Shown one piece after another: positions 38,286 through 48,048 of a stretch of 64,000 nt of DNA. The DNA comes from Candidatus Fimenecus excrementigallinarum (GTDB lineage Bacteria; Bacillota; Clostridia; Oscillospirales; Acutalibacteraceae), in NCBI GenBank assembly GCA_018714805.1, contig DVMW01000024.1, positions 124,001-188,000 of the forward strand, read 5' to 3'. Each line of letters begins with the position of its first letter. Position 1 is the stretch's first letter. The notes under the pieces were generated by a model. That model was not told the DNA's origin. It saw nothing but the letters and a program-made list of their open reading frames with translations, and did no database searches. Position numbers and translations under genes: made by a program.

Positions 38286-38314
38286 GTGACAAAGGCGCGG
38301 TTTTGTGGTACAAT
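38286..38314 (+). promoter_or_regulatory. Promoter for alpha/beta hydrolase gene (GTGACA-17-TACAAT)
   Basis: GTGACA 38286-38291, TACAAT 38309-38314. Confidence 0.55.
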
Positions 38315-38368
38315 ACAATGTAATTATCCTTTCGGACCGAAAAAGCTTACAGCAGCGGGAGGCGCACT

Positions 38369-39313
38369 ATGGCTATCGTAAAAACAGAAGCGTATTTCCA
38401 TTCCTCAACCGGGCAGCAGGACATCCGCACGCTCATCTGGCGTGAGGCGTCGCTCTCGCCCGTCGGCGTGTTCCAAATGGCGCACGGCATGGCCGAGCAC
38501 ATCGACCGGTACGACGGCTTTGCGCGGTTCTTGGCGTCAAACGGCTTCGTCGTCTGCGGCAACGACCACCTCGGCCACGGCAAATCCGTCCGCTCCGCCG
38601 CCGACTACGGCTTTTTCGCCGACCAGAACGGCGACAAGCGGCTTGTGGACGATATGCACATTTTAACGCGCATTATGAAAAAGAAATACCCGGGCATCCC
38701 CTATTTCCTGTTCGGGCACAGCATGGGCTCTTTGTGCGCGCGGGTGTATGCCGCGCATTTCGGCGACGAGCTCAACGGCGTCATCTTCTGCGGCACGGTC
38801 GAGCTGCCCGCCGCCGCCGAGGCGCTGCGGCCGGTTGTGGACGCGGCGTGCGAGCGCTTTGGCCCGCGTGCGGACGCCGACAAGCTCGGCACCGCCTTCA
38901 ACACGCTTTGCGCGCTCTTTTCCCGCGAAAAGGACGGCTCCTCCGTCGCGTGGCTCAGCCGCGACACGGGCAACCAGCAGGCGTACCTTGCCGACCCGCT
39001 GTGCGGCTTTGCCTTTAAGCTCGGCGGGTACCGCGATTTGTTCGCGCTCGCTACGGAGTGCGCGCAGCGCGAGTGGGCGTCCCGGCTGCCCGAGGCGCTT
39101 CCCGTCATGATTATCGCGGGCGCCAAGGACCCGGTCGGCTTCAACGGCCGCGGGCCGCTTGCCGTCGCGGACAACCTGGTGCTTGCCGGCCACGACCCGA
39201 CGGTTATCCTGTATCCCGGCGACCGCCATGAAATTTTGTTCGAGGCGGACCACGAGCTTGTCTACAAGGACGTCCTTGCGTGGCTGCATTCGATTTATCT
39301 GCAACAAGCATAA
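38369..39313 (+). CDS. Alpha/beta hydrolase (monoacylglycerol lipase-like, serine aminopeptidase S33 fold)
   Basis: GVFQMAHGMAEHIDRYDGFARFLASNGFVVCGNDHLGHGKS, FLFGHSMGSLCAR (GHSMG nucleophile elbow). Confidence 0.9.
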   Translation: MAIVKTEAYFHSSTGQQDIRTLIWREASLSPVGVFQMAHGMAEHIDRYDGFARFLASNGFVVCGNDHLGHGKSVRSAADYGFFADQNGDKRLVDDMHILTRIMKKKYPGIPYFLFGHSMGSLCARVYAAHFGDELNGVIFCGTVELPAAAEALRPVVDAACERFGPRADADKLGTAFNTLCALFSREKDGSSVAWLSRDTGNQQAYLADPLCGFAFKLGGYRDLFALATECAQREWASRLPEALPVMIIAGAKDPVGFNGRGPLAVADNLVLAGHDPTVILYPGDRHEILFEADHELVYKDVLAWLHSIYLQQA

Positions 39314-39328
39314 AAACGGTGAGGAACA

Positions 39329-40762
39329 TTGGCAAAGCTGCATAACGTCCCGCCCGAGGAACTCGAGCGCCAGCGGCAGTACGCGCTGCGCGTGCGCGAG
39401 CTGCTTGCGGCAAAATACCCGACGCGCGCCCCGCGCGCTTTTGTACACACCTACGGCTGTCAGGGAAACGTCGCCGACGGCGAGCGCATTGAAGGGCAGC
39501 TCGAGGAAATGGGCTATGAATTTTGCGACAGCCCCGAAAACGCGGATTTCGCGCTGTACAACACCTGCGCCGTGCGCGAGCACGCCGAGGACCGCGTGTT
39601 CGGCAACGTCGGGAAGCTGAAAAATTACAAGCAGAAAAATCCCGATATGGTCCTTGCGCTGTGCGGCTGCATGATGCAGCAGGCGCACGTGCGCGACCGC
39701 ATCTACAAAAGCTATCCGTATGTCAACCTGGTGTTCGGCACGCACGTGCTGCACCGGCTGCCGGAGCTGCTGTACGAGACGCTCACGGGGCCGCGCCGCG
39801 TGGTCTGCGCGCCGGACAGCCCCGGCGAAATCGCCGAGCACCTCCCCGTGCGCCGCACCGGCGGCGTAAAAGCGTGGCTTCCCATTATGTACGGCTGCGA
39901 CAATTTCTGCTCGTACTGCGTTGTCCCCTATGTGCGCTCGCGCGAGCGTTCCCGCGAGCCGGAGGACGTTCTTTGCGAGGCGCGCGGGCTTATCGCGTCC
40001 GGCTGCCGGGAAATTACGCTGCTGGGGCAAAACGTCAATTCCTACGGGAAGGGGAACGTAAGCGGGCTGAATTTTGCGGGGCTTTTGCGCGAGCTCAACG
40101 CGCTGCCCGGCGACTTTAAGCTGCGCTTCATGACCTCGCACCCGAAGGACTGCACGCACGAGCTTTTGGAGACGATTGCCGCCTGTGACAAGGTTTCCAA
40201 GCACCTGCACCTGCCGGTGCAGTCGGGAAACGACCGGGTGCTTGCCGCCATGAACCGCCGCTATACGCGCGCGCAGTATCTGGACCTTGTCGCCGACGCG
40301 AAGGCGACGGTGCCGGGGCTTTCGCTGACCTCCGACATCATCGTCGGCTTCCCCGGCGAAACCTACGCGGAATTCTGCGACACGCTCTCGCTTGTCGAAG
40401 CGGTCGGCTACACGTCGCTGTTTACCTTCATCTATTCCCCGCGCGTGGGCACGGCGGCGGCAAAGCTGCCCGACCCCGTTTCGCATAAGGAAAAAACAGA
40501 GTGGTTTGCGCAGCTTACCGCCCTGCAGGAGAAAATCGCCGCCGGTGCGCGCGCGCAGATGCGCGGCAGAACCTATACCGTGCTTGTGGAGGGCCGCGCC
40601 AAGGCGGGCGGGGCCTTGCTCGCCGGCCGCACGGACGGCAATATCATGCTCGAATTTCCGGGGGACCCGGCGCTTATCGGCACGTACCAAAACGTCCGCG
40701 TAACCGATGCGGGACATTGGACGCTTTTGGGCGAACGGACGACGGACGCCCCGGAACGATAA
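39329..40762 (+). CDS. miaB: tRNA-2-methylthio-N6-dimethylallyladenosine synthase MiaB
   Basis: Radical-SAM MYGCDNFCSYCVVPYVRSRERSR, N-terminal FVHTYGCQGNVADGERIEG. Confidence 0.95.
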   Translation: MAKLHNVPPEELERQRQYALRVRELLAAKYPTRAPRAFVHTYGCQGNVADGERIEGQLEEMGYEFCDSPENADFALYNTCAVREHAEDRVFGNVGKLKNYKQKNPDMVLALCGCMMQQAHVRDRIYKSYPYVNLVFGTHVLHRLPELLYETLTGPRRVVCAPDSPGEIAEHLPVRRTGGVKAWLPIMYGCDNFCSYCVVPYVRSRERSREPEDVLCEARGLIASGCREITLLGQNVNSYGKGNVSGLNFAGLLRELNALPGDFKLRFMTSHPKDCTHELLETIAACDKVSKHLHLPVQSGNDRVLAAMNRRYTRAQYLDLVADAKATVPGLSLTSDIIVGFPGETYAEFCDTLSLVEAVGYTSLFTFIYSPRVGTAAAKLPDPVSHKEKTEWFAQLTALQEKIAAGARAQMRGRTYTVLVEGRAKAGGALLAGRTDGNIMLEFPGDPALIGTYQNVRVTDAGHWTLLGERTTDAPER

Positions 40763-40792
40763 ATTCAAAATTGTAAAAGACAGGAGTATTTT

Positions 40793-41200
40793 ATGGACAT
40801 CGAAACCTTAACCAGACAGCTCGGCGCCGCCATTCAGCAGGACGAAACCTACCTTGCCTACGCCGCCGCCAAGGAAGCCAACGACGCGGACGAAGCGCTC
40901 GGCGCGCTGATGGGCAAAATCCGCCTGGTGCAGCTCAATTACCAGCAGGAGGCGGCGAAGGAAACACCCGACGAGGTGAAAATGAACCAGTACAACCGCG
41001 AGTTCCAGGCGGTGTACAATGAAATCATGGCCAACGAGCATATGCAGGCGTTCGAAACCGCGCGCCAGGCGGTGGACGATATGATGAACCGCATTACCGG
41101 CATCCTCGCCATGTGCGTCAACGGCGAGGACCCCGCAACCTGCGACCCGGCGGCGCACAACTGCGCGGGCGACTGCAGCGCCTGCGGCGGCTGCCATTAA
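40793..41200 (+). CDS. YlbF/YmcA (RicA/RicF-like) family protein with Cys-rich C-terminal tail
   Basis: YlbF-family helical region plus CVNGEDPATCDPAAHNCAGDCSACGGCH tail; located miaB-X-mutS like B. subtilis ymcA. Confidence 0.85.
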   Translation: MDIETLTRQLGAAIQQDETYLAYAAAKEANDADEALGALMGKIRLVQLNYQQEAAKETPDEVKMNQYNREFQAVYNEIMANEHMQAFETARQAVDDMMNRITGILAMCVNGEDPATCDPAAHNCAGDCSACGGCH

Positions 41201-41230
41201 AAAACAAAACGCGCCGGCAAGGCGCGCCTA

Positions 41231-43870
41231 TTGGATGTGAGGCGGACTATGGCGGAGCTTTCCCCCATGATGCAGCAATATTTTGCTATCAAAAAAGAAT
41301 ATCCGGACGCGATTCTGCTGTTTCGGCTCGGGGATTTCTATGAAATGTTCTTCGAGGACGCCAAGGTCGCCTCGCGTGAGCTCGAGCTTGTCTTAACGGG
41401 GCGCGACTGCGGGCAGGAGGAGCGCGCGCCGATGTGCGGCGTGCCCTTCCACAGCGCCGACAGCTATATTGCCAAGCTTGTCTCCCGCGGCTACAAGGTC
41501 GCCGTCTGCGAGCAGATGGAGGACCCGAAGGCCGCAAAGGGGATTGTCAAGCGCGACGTCATCCGCGTCATTACGGCGGGCACCGTCATTGAGAGCAGTA
41601 TGCTCGACGAGACCAAAAACAACTACCTCGCCTGCCTGTACCTGTGCGACGGCCAAATGGGGCTTTGCTTTGCGGACGTCTCTACGGGCGAGGTGCAGGC
41701 GACGGCGTTTTCGGAAAATTTGGATGAGCGCGCCGTGGACGAGCTTGCCCGCTTTTCCCCGCGCGAGGTGCTGATGAACCCGCCCGCCGCGGCGCTGTCG
41801 CGTGTGCGGGAGTTTGTCGGCAAAAAGCTGGAGGCCTCCGTCGAAATGCTTCCCGCCGAAGCCGGGGACTACGAGCAGGCGCTTTTCGCCGTGCGCGCGC
41901 AGTTCGGCGAAAAACAGGCCGAGGCGCTGGCGGACGAAGCGCACAAAAGCACGGTGTTCGCCCTGTCCGCCGTGCTCGCGTATTTGCGCGAAGCGCAGAA
42001 AAGCGACCTGAAAAACATCGCGGCGGTGCAGGTCTACGCCGACGCGCGGCAGATGAAGCTCAACCTGACCACGCGGCGCAACCTGGAGCTGACCGAGACC
42101 ATGCGCGACCGTGAAAAGCGCGGCTCGCTTTTGTGGGTGCTGGACAAAACCAGGACCGCCATGGGCAAGCGGATGCTGCGCGCCTGGGTGGAAAGCCCGC
42201 TTTGCGACTGCGCCGCCGTTTCCCGCCGCCAAAACGCGGTCGAGGAACTGCTCGGCGACCCCGTAAGGCTCGACAGCTTTACAGAACTGCTTTCCGGGAT
42301 TTACGACCTGGAGCGGCTGATGACGCGCGTCGTCTACGGCACCGCCAACGCCAAGGAGCTTTTGTCCCTGCAAAGCACGCTCGAACCGCTGCCGAAGCTT
42401 CGGGAAATGGTCGGCGGCTGCCGCGCGCAGCTGCTGCGCGACGTGGCGGCGGATTTGGATACGCTGTCGGATGTGCGCGAGCTCGTCATGTCCGCCATTT
42501 CCGAGGACGCGCCGTTTTCCGTGCGCGAGGGCGGGATGATTCGCCGCGGCTTCAATGCGGAGCTCGACGAGCTGCGCGCCGTCGTGGAGGGCGGCAAAGG
42601 GTATTTGGGCGAGCTTGAGCGCAGCGAGCAGGAAAAAACCGGCATCAAAAAGCTCAAGGTCGGCTACAACCGCGTGTTCGGCTATTATTATGAGGTTTCC
42701 AATTCCTTTAAGGAACTGGTGCCCGAAACCTACATCCGCAAGCAGACGCTGACGAACTGCGAGCGCTACATCACCGAGGAGCTCAAGGCGCTTGAATCCA
42801 AGGTCCTCGGCGCGCAGGAGCGCATTGTCAGCCTGGAATACGAAATTTTCTGCGCCGTGCGCAAAAAAATCGCCGCGCAGTATGAGCGCACCCGCCGCAC
42901 GGCGCGCGCCGTGGCGACGCTCGACACCCTGTGCTCTCTGGCGTCGGTCGCGGCGGCGAACCGCTACGTCCGGCCCGAGGTCAACGATTCCGACCGCATT
43001 GTCATTACCGAGGGACGCCATCCGGTCATTGAAAAAATGCTCGGCGGCGCGCCGTTTGTGCCGAACGACACGCACCTCGACTGCGGCGAAAACCGCACGA
43101 TGATTCTGACCGGGCCCAACATGGCCGGCAAATCCACCTATATGCGCCAGGTCGCCCTGATTGTCCTGCTGGCGCAGATTGGCAGCTTTGTGCCGGCGAA
43201 ATATGCCGAAATCGGCGTGTGCGACAGCATTTTCACCCGCGTCGGCGCGTCGGACGACCTGGCAAGCGGCCAGTCGACCTTTATGGTGGAGATGCGCGAG
43301 GTCGCCGAGATTCTCGAAAACGCAACGGCAAAAAGCCTGATTATTCTGGACGAGATTGGCCGCGGCACCTCGACCTACGACGGCATGAGCATTGCGCGCG
43401 CGGTGCTCGAATATACCGCGGACCGCAAAAAGCTCGGCGCCAAGACCCTGTTCGCCACGCATTATCATGAGCTCACCGAGCTCGAGGACAGTGTGCCGGG
43501 CGTAAAAAATTACAACATCGCGGTCAAAAAGCACGGCGACGAGATTACCTTCCTGCGGCGCATCGTGCGCGGCGGCGCGGACGGCAGCTACGGCATTGAC
43601 GTGGCAAAGCTGGCCGGGGTCCCGGACACGGTCGTGCGCCGCGCCAAGGTCATTTTAAAGGCGCTGGAGGCGGACGGCGCCCCGGCGGCCCCGCGCCGGG
43701 CGGCAGCGCCGGCACAGACGGAGGCGCCCGCGTGGCAGACAAGCCTATCCGGCAACGCCGCCGCGGAAATTGCCGAAGAGCTGAAAACGCTCGACGTCAA
43801 CACCCTCACGCCGATTGAAGCGCTGACCAAGCTGTACGCCCTGGCGGACCGCGCCAAGCTGGAAAGCTAA
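41231..43870 (+). CDS. mutS: DNA mismatch repair protein MutS
   Basis: MMQQYFAIKKEYPDAILLFRLGDFYEMFFEDAK; Walker A TGPNMAGKSTYMRQ; DEIGRGTSTYDG. Confidence 0.97.
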   Translation: MDVRRTMAELSPMMQQYFAIKKEYPDAILLFRLGDFYEMFFEDAKVASRELELVLTGRDCGQEERAPMCGVPFHSADSYIAKLVSRGYKVAVCEQMEDPKAAKGIVKRDVIRVITAGTVIESSMLDETKNNYLACLYLCDGQMGLCFADVSTGEVQATAFSENLDERAVDELARFSPREVLMNPPAAALSRVREFVGKKLEASVEMLPAEAGDYEQALFAVRAQFGEKQAEALADEAHKSTVFALSAVLAYLREAQKSDLKNIAAVQVYADARQMKLNLTTRRNLELTETMRDREKRGSLLWVLDKTRTAMGKRMLRAWVESPLCDCAAVSRRQNAVEELLGDPVRLDSFTELLSGIYDLERLMTRVVYGTANAKELLSLQSTLEPLPKLREMVGGCRAQLLRDVAADLDTLSDVRELVMSAISEDAPFSVREGGMIRRGFNAELDELRAVVEGGKGYLGELERSEQEKTGIKKLKVGYNRVFGYYYEVSNSFKELVPETYIRKQTLTNCERYITEELKALESKVLGAQERIVSLEYEIFCAVRKKIAAQYERTRRTARAVATLDTLCSLASVAAANRYVRPEVNDSDRIVITEGRHPVIEKMLGGAPFVPNDTHLDCGENRTMILTGPNMAGKSTYMRQVALIVLLAQIGSFVPAKYAEIGVCDSIFTRVGASDDLASGQSTFMVEMREVAEILENATAKSLIILDEIGRGTSTYDGMSIARAVLEYTADRKKLGAKTLFATHYHELTELEDSVPGVKNYNIAVKKHGDEITFLRRIVRGGADGSYGIDVAKLAGVPDTVVRRAKVILKALEADGAPAAPRRAAAPAQTEAPAWQTSLSGNAAAEIAEELKTLDVNTLTPIEALTKLYALADRAKLES

Positions 43871-43931
43871 AAAACTTTACAGATTAAACATACACGGGCG
43901 GCGCGCCGTCCGGGAAAGGAACGAGACCGGT

Positions 43932-45830
43932 ATGCCCACCATCCGTCAGCTCCCCAAGGAGATTGCCCAGCGCATCGCCGCCGGCGAGGTCGTCGAACGG
44001 CCCGCTTCGGTGGTCAAGGAGCTTTTGGAAAATGCAATAGACGCGGGTGCGAAGCACATTACGCTGGAAATTCGCCGCGGCGGCGTGCGGTACATCCGCC
44101 TGACCGACGACGGCTGCGGCATTGCGCGCGCGGACGTGCCGACGGCGTTTTTGAGCCACGCCACAAGCAAGATTCAAACGGCCGACGACCTCGACGCCAT
44201 TTTGACGCTGGGTTTCCGCGGCGAGGCGCTGCCCTCCATTGCGGCGGTCTCGCAGCTCGAAATGCTGACGCGCACCGCGTCGGAGCCCGTGGGCACGCGC
44301 ATTGTGCTCGAGGGCGGGGAGCAGGTCTCGCTCGACGACGCGGGCTGCCCGGTGGGGACGACGATTTTTGTGCGCGACCTCTTTTTCAACACCCCCGCGC
44401 GCATGAAATTCCTGCGCTCCGACCGTTCCGAGGGACTTGCCGTTGCGGCGGTTGCGGACCACATCGCGCTGTCGCACCCGGAGGTCTCCATTCGGTTCAT
44501 CCGCGACGACCGCGAGCAGCTTTGCACGCCCGGGAACGGCGATTTGCTCGCCTGCATCCATGCGGTCTACGGCAAGGAATTTGCCGAAACGCTGCTGCCC
44601 GCCTCCTGCTCGCAGGACGGCGTAACGGTCCGCGGCTACGTTTCCAAGCCTTACTGCTCGCGCGGGTCGAGCGCCATGCAGCACTTTTATGTCAACGACC
44701 GCTACATCAAATCCCGTTCCGGCGCGGCCGCCTTAGCGGAAAGCTACAAAAACAGCGTGATGGTCGGCAAATATCCGGCGTGCGTGCTGTTTTTGACCGT
44801 GGACCCGGCGGCGGTGGACGTCAACGTGCACCCGGCCAAAACCGAGGTCCGCTTTTCCAACGAAAAGGCCGTGTTCGACGTGGTCTACCGCGCGGCGAAG
44901 GCCGCCATCGCCGCGGACGCCTCCCGTCCGTCGGTGCAGCTTGCGCCGCAGCCGGACCGTTTCGTACTCCAAAAGGCGGCAGAAGCCTGCGAGCAGCTTA
45001 CCATGCCGGAGGCGGGTTCCCCGCCGCCCGCAGAAAAGCCGGCCGGCTCTTTTGCGGCGACGCGGGCGGAAAAAACGCCGCCCGAGCAGCTGCGCGCATA
45101 CGGCGCGCTGTTGGAGGACACAAAAACGGCGTACGAAGCGTCCGATTTGCCGGATTTAAGCCTGCCGAGCGCCGTCCCGGCGGCCGACCCGGCGGTAGAC
45201 CCGCCGCCCGCGCCGGCAGACGAAACAAGTGCGCCCGCCCCGGTAAATGCGCCGCAGCCGGAGGCGTTTCGCGTCCTGGGCGAAGCGTTTCGCACCTACA
45301 TTTTCGTCGAGCAGGGCGATACGCTTCTGCTTATCGACAAGCACGCGGCGCACGAGCGGATGCTGTATAACGGCTTAAAGCAAAACAGCGGCGACGCCGG
45401 CAGCCAGCTGCTGCTTGCCCCGGCGGCGGTCACCTTAAGCAAAGAGGAATACGCCGCTGTGCTCGAGCATATGGACCTGCTCGAGCAGGCGGGCTTTTCG
45501 GCCGAGGATTTCGGCGGCGGAACGGTGCTGGTGCGCGGCTGCCCGCTGAACCTGACGGGGGAGGACGTGACCGCGCTGCTGACGGAATTTGCGGGGCATT
45601 TGTGCCGGTACCACCGCGAGGTGCAGGCCGAAAAGCTCGACTGGCTGTACCACTCCGTCGCGTGCCGCGCCGCCGTCAAGGCGGGCGACCACACGACCGA
45701 CTATGAGCTTCGGGATTTTGTAAAACGCCTGCTTGCCGACCCCGACGTGCGCTACTGCCCGCACGGCAGGCCCGTGCTGATTACGCTGTCGCGCGCGCAG
45801 CTCGAAAAGCAGTTCGGGAGGACGCAGTAA
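43932..45830 (+). CDS. mutL: DNA mismatch repair protein MutL
   Basis: IRQLPKEIAQRIAAGEVVERPASVVKELLENAIDAGA; GFRGEALPSIAAVS; C-terminal DKHAAHER and CPHGRP. Confidence 0.97.
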   Translation: MPTIRQLPKEIAQRIAAGEVVERPASVVKELLENAIDAGAKHITLEIRRGGVRYIRLTDDGCGIARADVPTAFLSHATSKIQTADDLDAILTLGFRGEALPSIAAVSQLEMLTRTASEPVGTRIVLEGGEQVSLDDAGCPVGTTIFVRDLFFNTPARMKFLRSDRSEGLAVAAVADHIALSHPEVSIRFIRDDREQLCTPGNGDLLACIHAVYGKEFAETLLPASCSQDGVTVRGYVSKPYCSRGSSAMQHFYVNDRYIKSRSGAAALAESYKNSVMVGKYPACVLFLTVDPAAVDVNVHPAKTEVRFSNEKAVFDVVYRAAKAAIAADASRPSVQLAPQPDRFVLQKAAEACEQLTMPEAGSPPPAEKPAGSFAATRAEKTPPEQLRAYGALLEDTKTAYEASDLPDLSLPSAVPAADPAVDPPPAPADETSAPAPVNAPQPEAFRVLGEAFRTYIFVEQGDTLLLIDKHAAHERMLYNGLKQNSGDAGSQLLLAPAAVTLSKEEYAAVLEHMDLLEQAGFSAEDFGGGTVLVRGCPLNLTGEDVTALLTEFAGHLCRYHREVQAEKLDWLYHSVACRAAVKAGDHTTDYELRDFVKRLLADPDVRYCPHGRPVLITLSRAQLEKQFGRTQ

Positions 45831-46774
45831 TGTCCGCCCTGCCCCTTATCGCCGTCGTCGGACCGACCGCCTCGGGCAAAACGGCGCTCGCCGTAGAGTT
45901 GGCGCTGGCGACAAACGGCGAGGTCGTCTCGGCGGATTCCATGCAGATTTACCGCGGGATGGAGATTGCCTCCGCTAAGCCCACAAAGGCGGAAATGCGC
46001 GGCGTTTTGCACCATATGATGGGGTTTTTGGACCCCGAAACGCCCTACAGCGTGGCGGCCTATGTGCGCGACGCCGCCGCCTGCATCCGGGAAATCGCGT
46101 CCCGCGGCAAAACGGTTATCGTTGCGGGCGGGACGGGGCTGTATATCGACAGCCTGCTGACCGGCACGGCGTTTGTCGAAACGCCGTCCGACCCGGCGCT
46201 GCGCCGTTCGCTTGAAGCGCAGTATGACGCCGAGGGCGGGGAGGCGCTGCGAAAAAGACTCGCCGACGTCGACGCGGAAACCGCCGCGCGCCTGCACGCA
46301 AACGACAAAAAGCGCATCGTGCGCGCGCTGGAGGTGTATTTGCAGACCGGCACGCCGCCGTCGCGCCTTTCGGCGGAATCGCACAACGCGCCGCCGCCGT
46401 ATCGGCCCGTTTTCCTCGGCCTGGCGTTTCACGACCGCGCCGCGCTGTACCGGCGCATCGACCGGCGCGTGGACGAAATGCTCCGAGCCGGCCTCCTTGA
46501 CGAAGCGCGCGCTTTTTTCGCCGGGCACGCCGCCACCGCCGCGCAGGCGATTGGCTACAAGGAACTGAAGCCGTATCTCGACGGCGAGGTGCCGCTGGAA
46601 ACGGCCGTCGACGCGCTCAAACGCGCCACGCGGCGTTATGCCAAGCGGCAGCTGACCTGGTTTCGCCGCAACGAAGCCATCCATTGGATTTATCCCGACG
46701 CCTGCACGCCGGACGCCGTGCTCGCGCAGGCGCTTGCCATTATAAAGGCGGTGAACGTATGCCCGGACAAGTAG
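45830..46774 (+). CDS. miaA: tRNA dimethylallyltransferase
   Basis: IAVVGPTASGKTALAVELA, VVSADSMQIYRGMEIASAKPTKAEM. Confidence 0.96.
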   Translation: MSALPLIAVVGPTASGKTALAVELALATNGEVVSADSMQIYRGMEIASAKPTKAEMRGVLHHMMGFLDPETPYSVAAYVRDAAACIREIASRGKTVIVAGGTGLYIDSLLTGTAFVETPSDPALRRSLEAQYDAEGGEALRKRLADVDAETAARLHANDKKRIVRALEVYLQTGTPPSRLSAESHNAPPPYRPVFLGLAFHDRAALYRRIDRRVDEMLRAGLLDEARAFFAGHAATAAQAIGYKELKPYLDGEVPLETAVDALKRATRRYAKRQLTWFRRNEAIHWIYPDACTPDAVLAQALAIIKAVNVCPDK

Positions 46775-48048
46775 AAAACCCGCGGGAGCAAAAGGTTGTG
46801 CCCCTGCACAAGCCGCGCGGCAGTCGGAAAAACTGGCTGTATGCGGTTCTGGCGGTTCTGGTGGTGGGCTTTTGCGTCTACGAAATTTTTCGCATCAATT
46901 ACCGGCCCGTTGAAACGGAAATCGCGCTCGACGCGACCGTCGAGGACGCCGTGACGGTCGAGGGCTTTGTGGTGCGGGACGAAAGCTACATCCGCGCCGA
47001 AGCCGCCGGGACGCTCGTACCGCTCGTGACGGACGGGCACCGTGTCGCCGGGGGCGACGCGGTCGCGGTGGTGTTTTCCAGCGAGGATGCGGCGCGCAAT
47101 TACACGCAGCTGCAGCAGGTGCGCGAGGACATCGCGTATTTCGAATCGCTTCAAAATAAGCTCGGCGCGTCGACCGCGGACGTGGACGTGCTCGAGGAGC
47201 AGGTCTATTCCGCCGCGCAAAGCTTTGTGCTGGCCACGCGCACCGGAACGCCGGACACGCTCGCGTCGTATGCGCAGGACGTCTGCGAGGCGATTACCTC
47301 CCGCCAGCTTTCCACGGGGACGCAGATTGACCCGAGTGAAAAGCTCGCGTCGCTGCGCGCGCAGCTGCAAACGCTCGAGGCCGCGTCCGGCGGGTATACG
47401 ACCATCACGGCGGACAACCCCGGCTATTACATCAGCCATGTGGACGGCTATGAGGGCGTGCTGCCTTACGCGGACATTGCGGACGCCTCGGGCGACACGC
47501 TGGCGGCGGCGCTGCGCGCCGAGCCCGCCTCCCAGGACGCCCTGCAAAGCTGCATGGGCAAGCTCGTGGACGCGTTCGATTGGTACATCGTCTGCGTCTT
47601 GGATGCGGACACGGCGGCGGGCGTCGCCTCGGGCGACACGCTGACGGTGGAATTCCCCCTGACCTCCGCCGAGGCCGTCCGCGCGACGGTCGAGGCGGTC
47701 AAGCCGACCTCCGACGGCAGCACGGCGCTGGTGCTCTCCTGCAACTGGATGAACCAGCAGTACGCCTCCCTGCGCACCGAGCAGGTGCGGCTTGTCTTTG
47801 ACGAGATTACGGGGCTGCGCGTCAACAACCGCGCGATACGCGAGGTCGAGGGCGAGCAGGGGGTCTATGTTGTCAGCGGCAATCTGATTGAATTTAAAAA
47901 GATTGAGATTGCCTATTCTGACAGCGAATACTCCGTGTGCGTGACGCCGACGAACGAAAACGGCTATCCGCTCGGCGGCTACGTGGAGCGGTATGATGAG
48001 ATTATCGTAGAAGGGACAGACCTGTATGACGGAAAAATCTTGGGATGA
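46759..48048 (+). CDS. HlyD-like membrane-anchored periplasmic-adaptor-type protein
   Basis: Single N-terminal TM, then biotinyl-lipoyl-like half motifs (GFVVRDESYIRAEAAGTLVPLVTDGHRVAGGDAVAVVFSSEDA) and long coiled region; between miaA and yggS. Confidence 0.78.
   Translation: MPGQVENPREQKVVPLHKPRGSRKNWLYAVLAVLVVGFCVYEIFRINYRPVETEIALDATVEDAVTVEGFVVRDESYIRAEAAGTLVPLVTDGHRVAGGDAVAVVFSSEDAARNYTQLQQVREDIAYFESLQNKLGASTADVDVLEEQVYSAAQSFVLATRTGTPDTLASYAQDVCEAITSRQLSTGTQIDPSEKLASLRAQLQTLEAASGGYTTITADNPGYYISHVDGYEGVLPYADIADASGDTLAAALRAEPASQDALQSCMGKLVDAFDWYIVCVLDADTAAGVASGDTLTVEFPLTSAEAVRATVEAVKPTSDGSTALVLSCNWMNQQYASLRTEQVRLVFDEITGLRVNNRAIREVEGEQGVYVVSGNLIEFKKIEIAYSDSEYSVCVTPTNENGYPLGGYVERYDEIIVEGTDLYDGKILG

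Noticed and set aside
41393-43534. 713-aa minus-strand ORF opposite mutS
   Set aside because: Antisense artefact; MutS on the other strand is unambiguous.
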